Shown here piece by piece: positions 4,996-5,111 of a DNA stretch of 5,111 bases. The stretch is from a bacterium (GTDB lineage Bacteria > SM23-81 > DAOVCL01). Where the stretch lies: assembly GCA_029932675.1 (NCBI GenBank), contig JAOZPP010000105.1, forward strand, positions 1 through 5,111, read 5' to 3'. Under the pieces are notes generated by a model that did not search any database, was not told the DNA's origin, and worked only from the letters and a program-made list of their open reading frames with translations. Made by a program: the position numbers and the translations under genes. Position 1 is the stretch's first letter; each line of letters opens with the position of its first letter.

Positions 4996-5111
4996 GCCTA
5001 AAGGATATGATCTGAGGATGAAAGTCTTTTCCCACTTACAGAAGCTCCCCCTTTCTTTCTTTGATCAGAATCCGGTGGGGAGATTGGTCACCAGAGCCAC
5101 CAATGATGTGG
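4955..5111 (+). CDS. 5'-truncated ABC exporter transmembrane domain, running off the window
   Basis: The frame is open from 4952 to the window edge. From about 5006 it reads [20 protein letters not shown] and then [14 protein letters not shown]. This is the classic TM2 end and first intracellular loop/coupling helix of MsbA-like exporters, which pump lipids, drugs or peptides across the inner membrane. Family members have roughly 80-110 residues with two membrane helices before this point. Here only about 17 residues ([17 protein letters not shown], not hydrophobic) precede it, after a TAA at 4949. No frame between 4818 and 5005 encodes a membrane helix, so this is not a simple frameshift. 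Neither ATG 4955 nor ATG 5018 has a properly spaced SD. The gene is probably a broken remnant, cut at or near the inverted-repeat element. The permease core and ATPase domain would lie downstream, unseen. Confidence 0.7.
   Translation, partial: MPNYGITKGVAKGVPKGYDLRMKVFSHLQKLPLSFFDQNPVGRLVTRATNDV

Overview
The window reads as chromosomal DNA from a Gram-negative-type (outer-membrane) bacterium. At least four consecutive plus-strand genes encode probable lipoproteins, and one belongs to the LpoB family of outer-membrane activators of peptidoglycan synthases. Base composition is moderate (about half G+C by eye). Arginine is mostly AGG/AGA, and Shine-Dalgarno sites are strong GGAGG types. Together these would suit an uncultured or anaerobic Desulfobacterota-like lineage, but the taxon is a guess.

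Layout. Positions 1-267 hold no convincing gene, only hairpin-forming sequence. A near-consensus sigma-70 promoter (TTGACT, 16 bp, TATAAT) at 268-295 leads to a tightly packed operon at 331-3841: a short LPP20-type lipoprotein (331-897), an LpoB-family lipoprotein overlapping it by 65 bp (833-1492), a COG3014-type lipoprotein with TPR-like helices (1496-2818), and a second, longer LPP20-type lipoprotein with an extra C-terminal domain (2828-3841). After a 109-bp gap comes a membrane-anchored transglutaminase-like protein (3951-4817) with an intact Cys-His-Asp triad and visibly lower G+C. The last ~100 bp encode the first intracellular-loop region of an ABC exporter. The first two transmembrane helices that should precede it are absent, and the junction lies just beyond the right arm of a 21-bp imperfect inverted repeat, which suggests a small mobile-element remnant.

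How the genes may work together. The operon would place LPP20, LpoB and COG3014 proteins at the inner face of the outer membrane. LpoB homologues stimulate bifunctional penicillin-binding proteins, and LPP20 relatives include Helicobacter Lpp20 and Vibrio FlgP. A periplasmic complex tied to the cell wall or to an envelope-spanning machine is therefore reasonable, but it is inferred from family membership and gene order. Unusual points are the short tether of the LpoB homologue, an LpoB/FlgO-like C-terminal extension on the second LPP20 protein, and the broken ABC exporter next to the inverted repeat. No CRISPR array, tRNA or rRNA was seen, and I did not find a clearly new system beyond this lipoprotein cassette.
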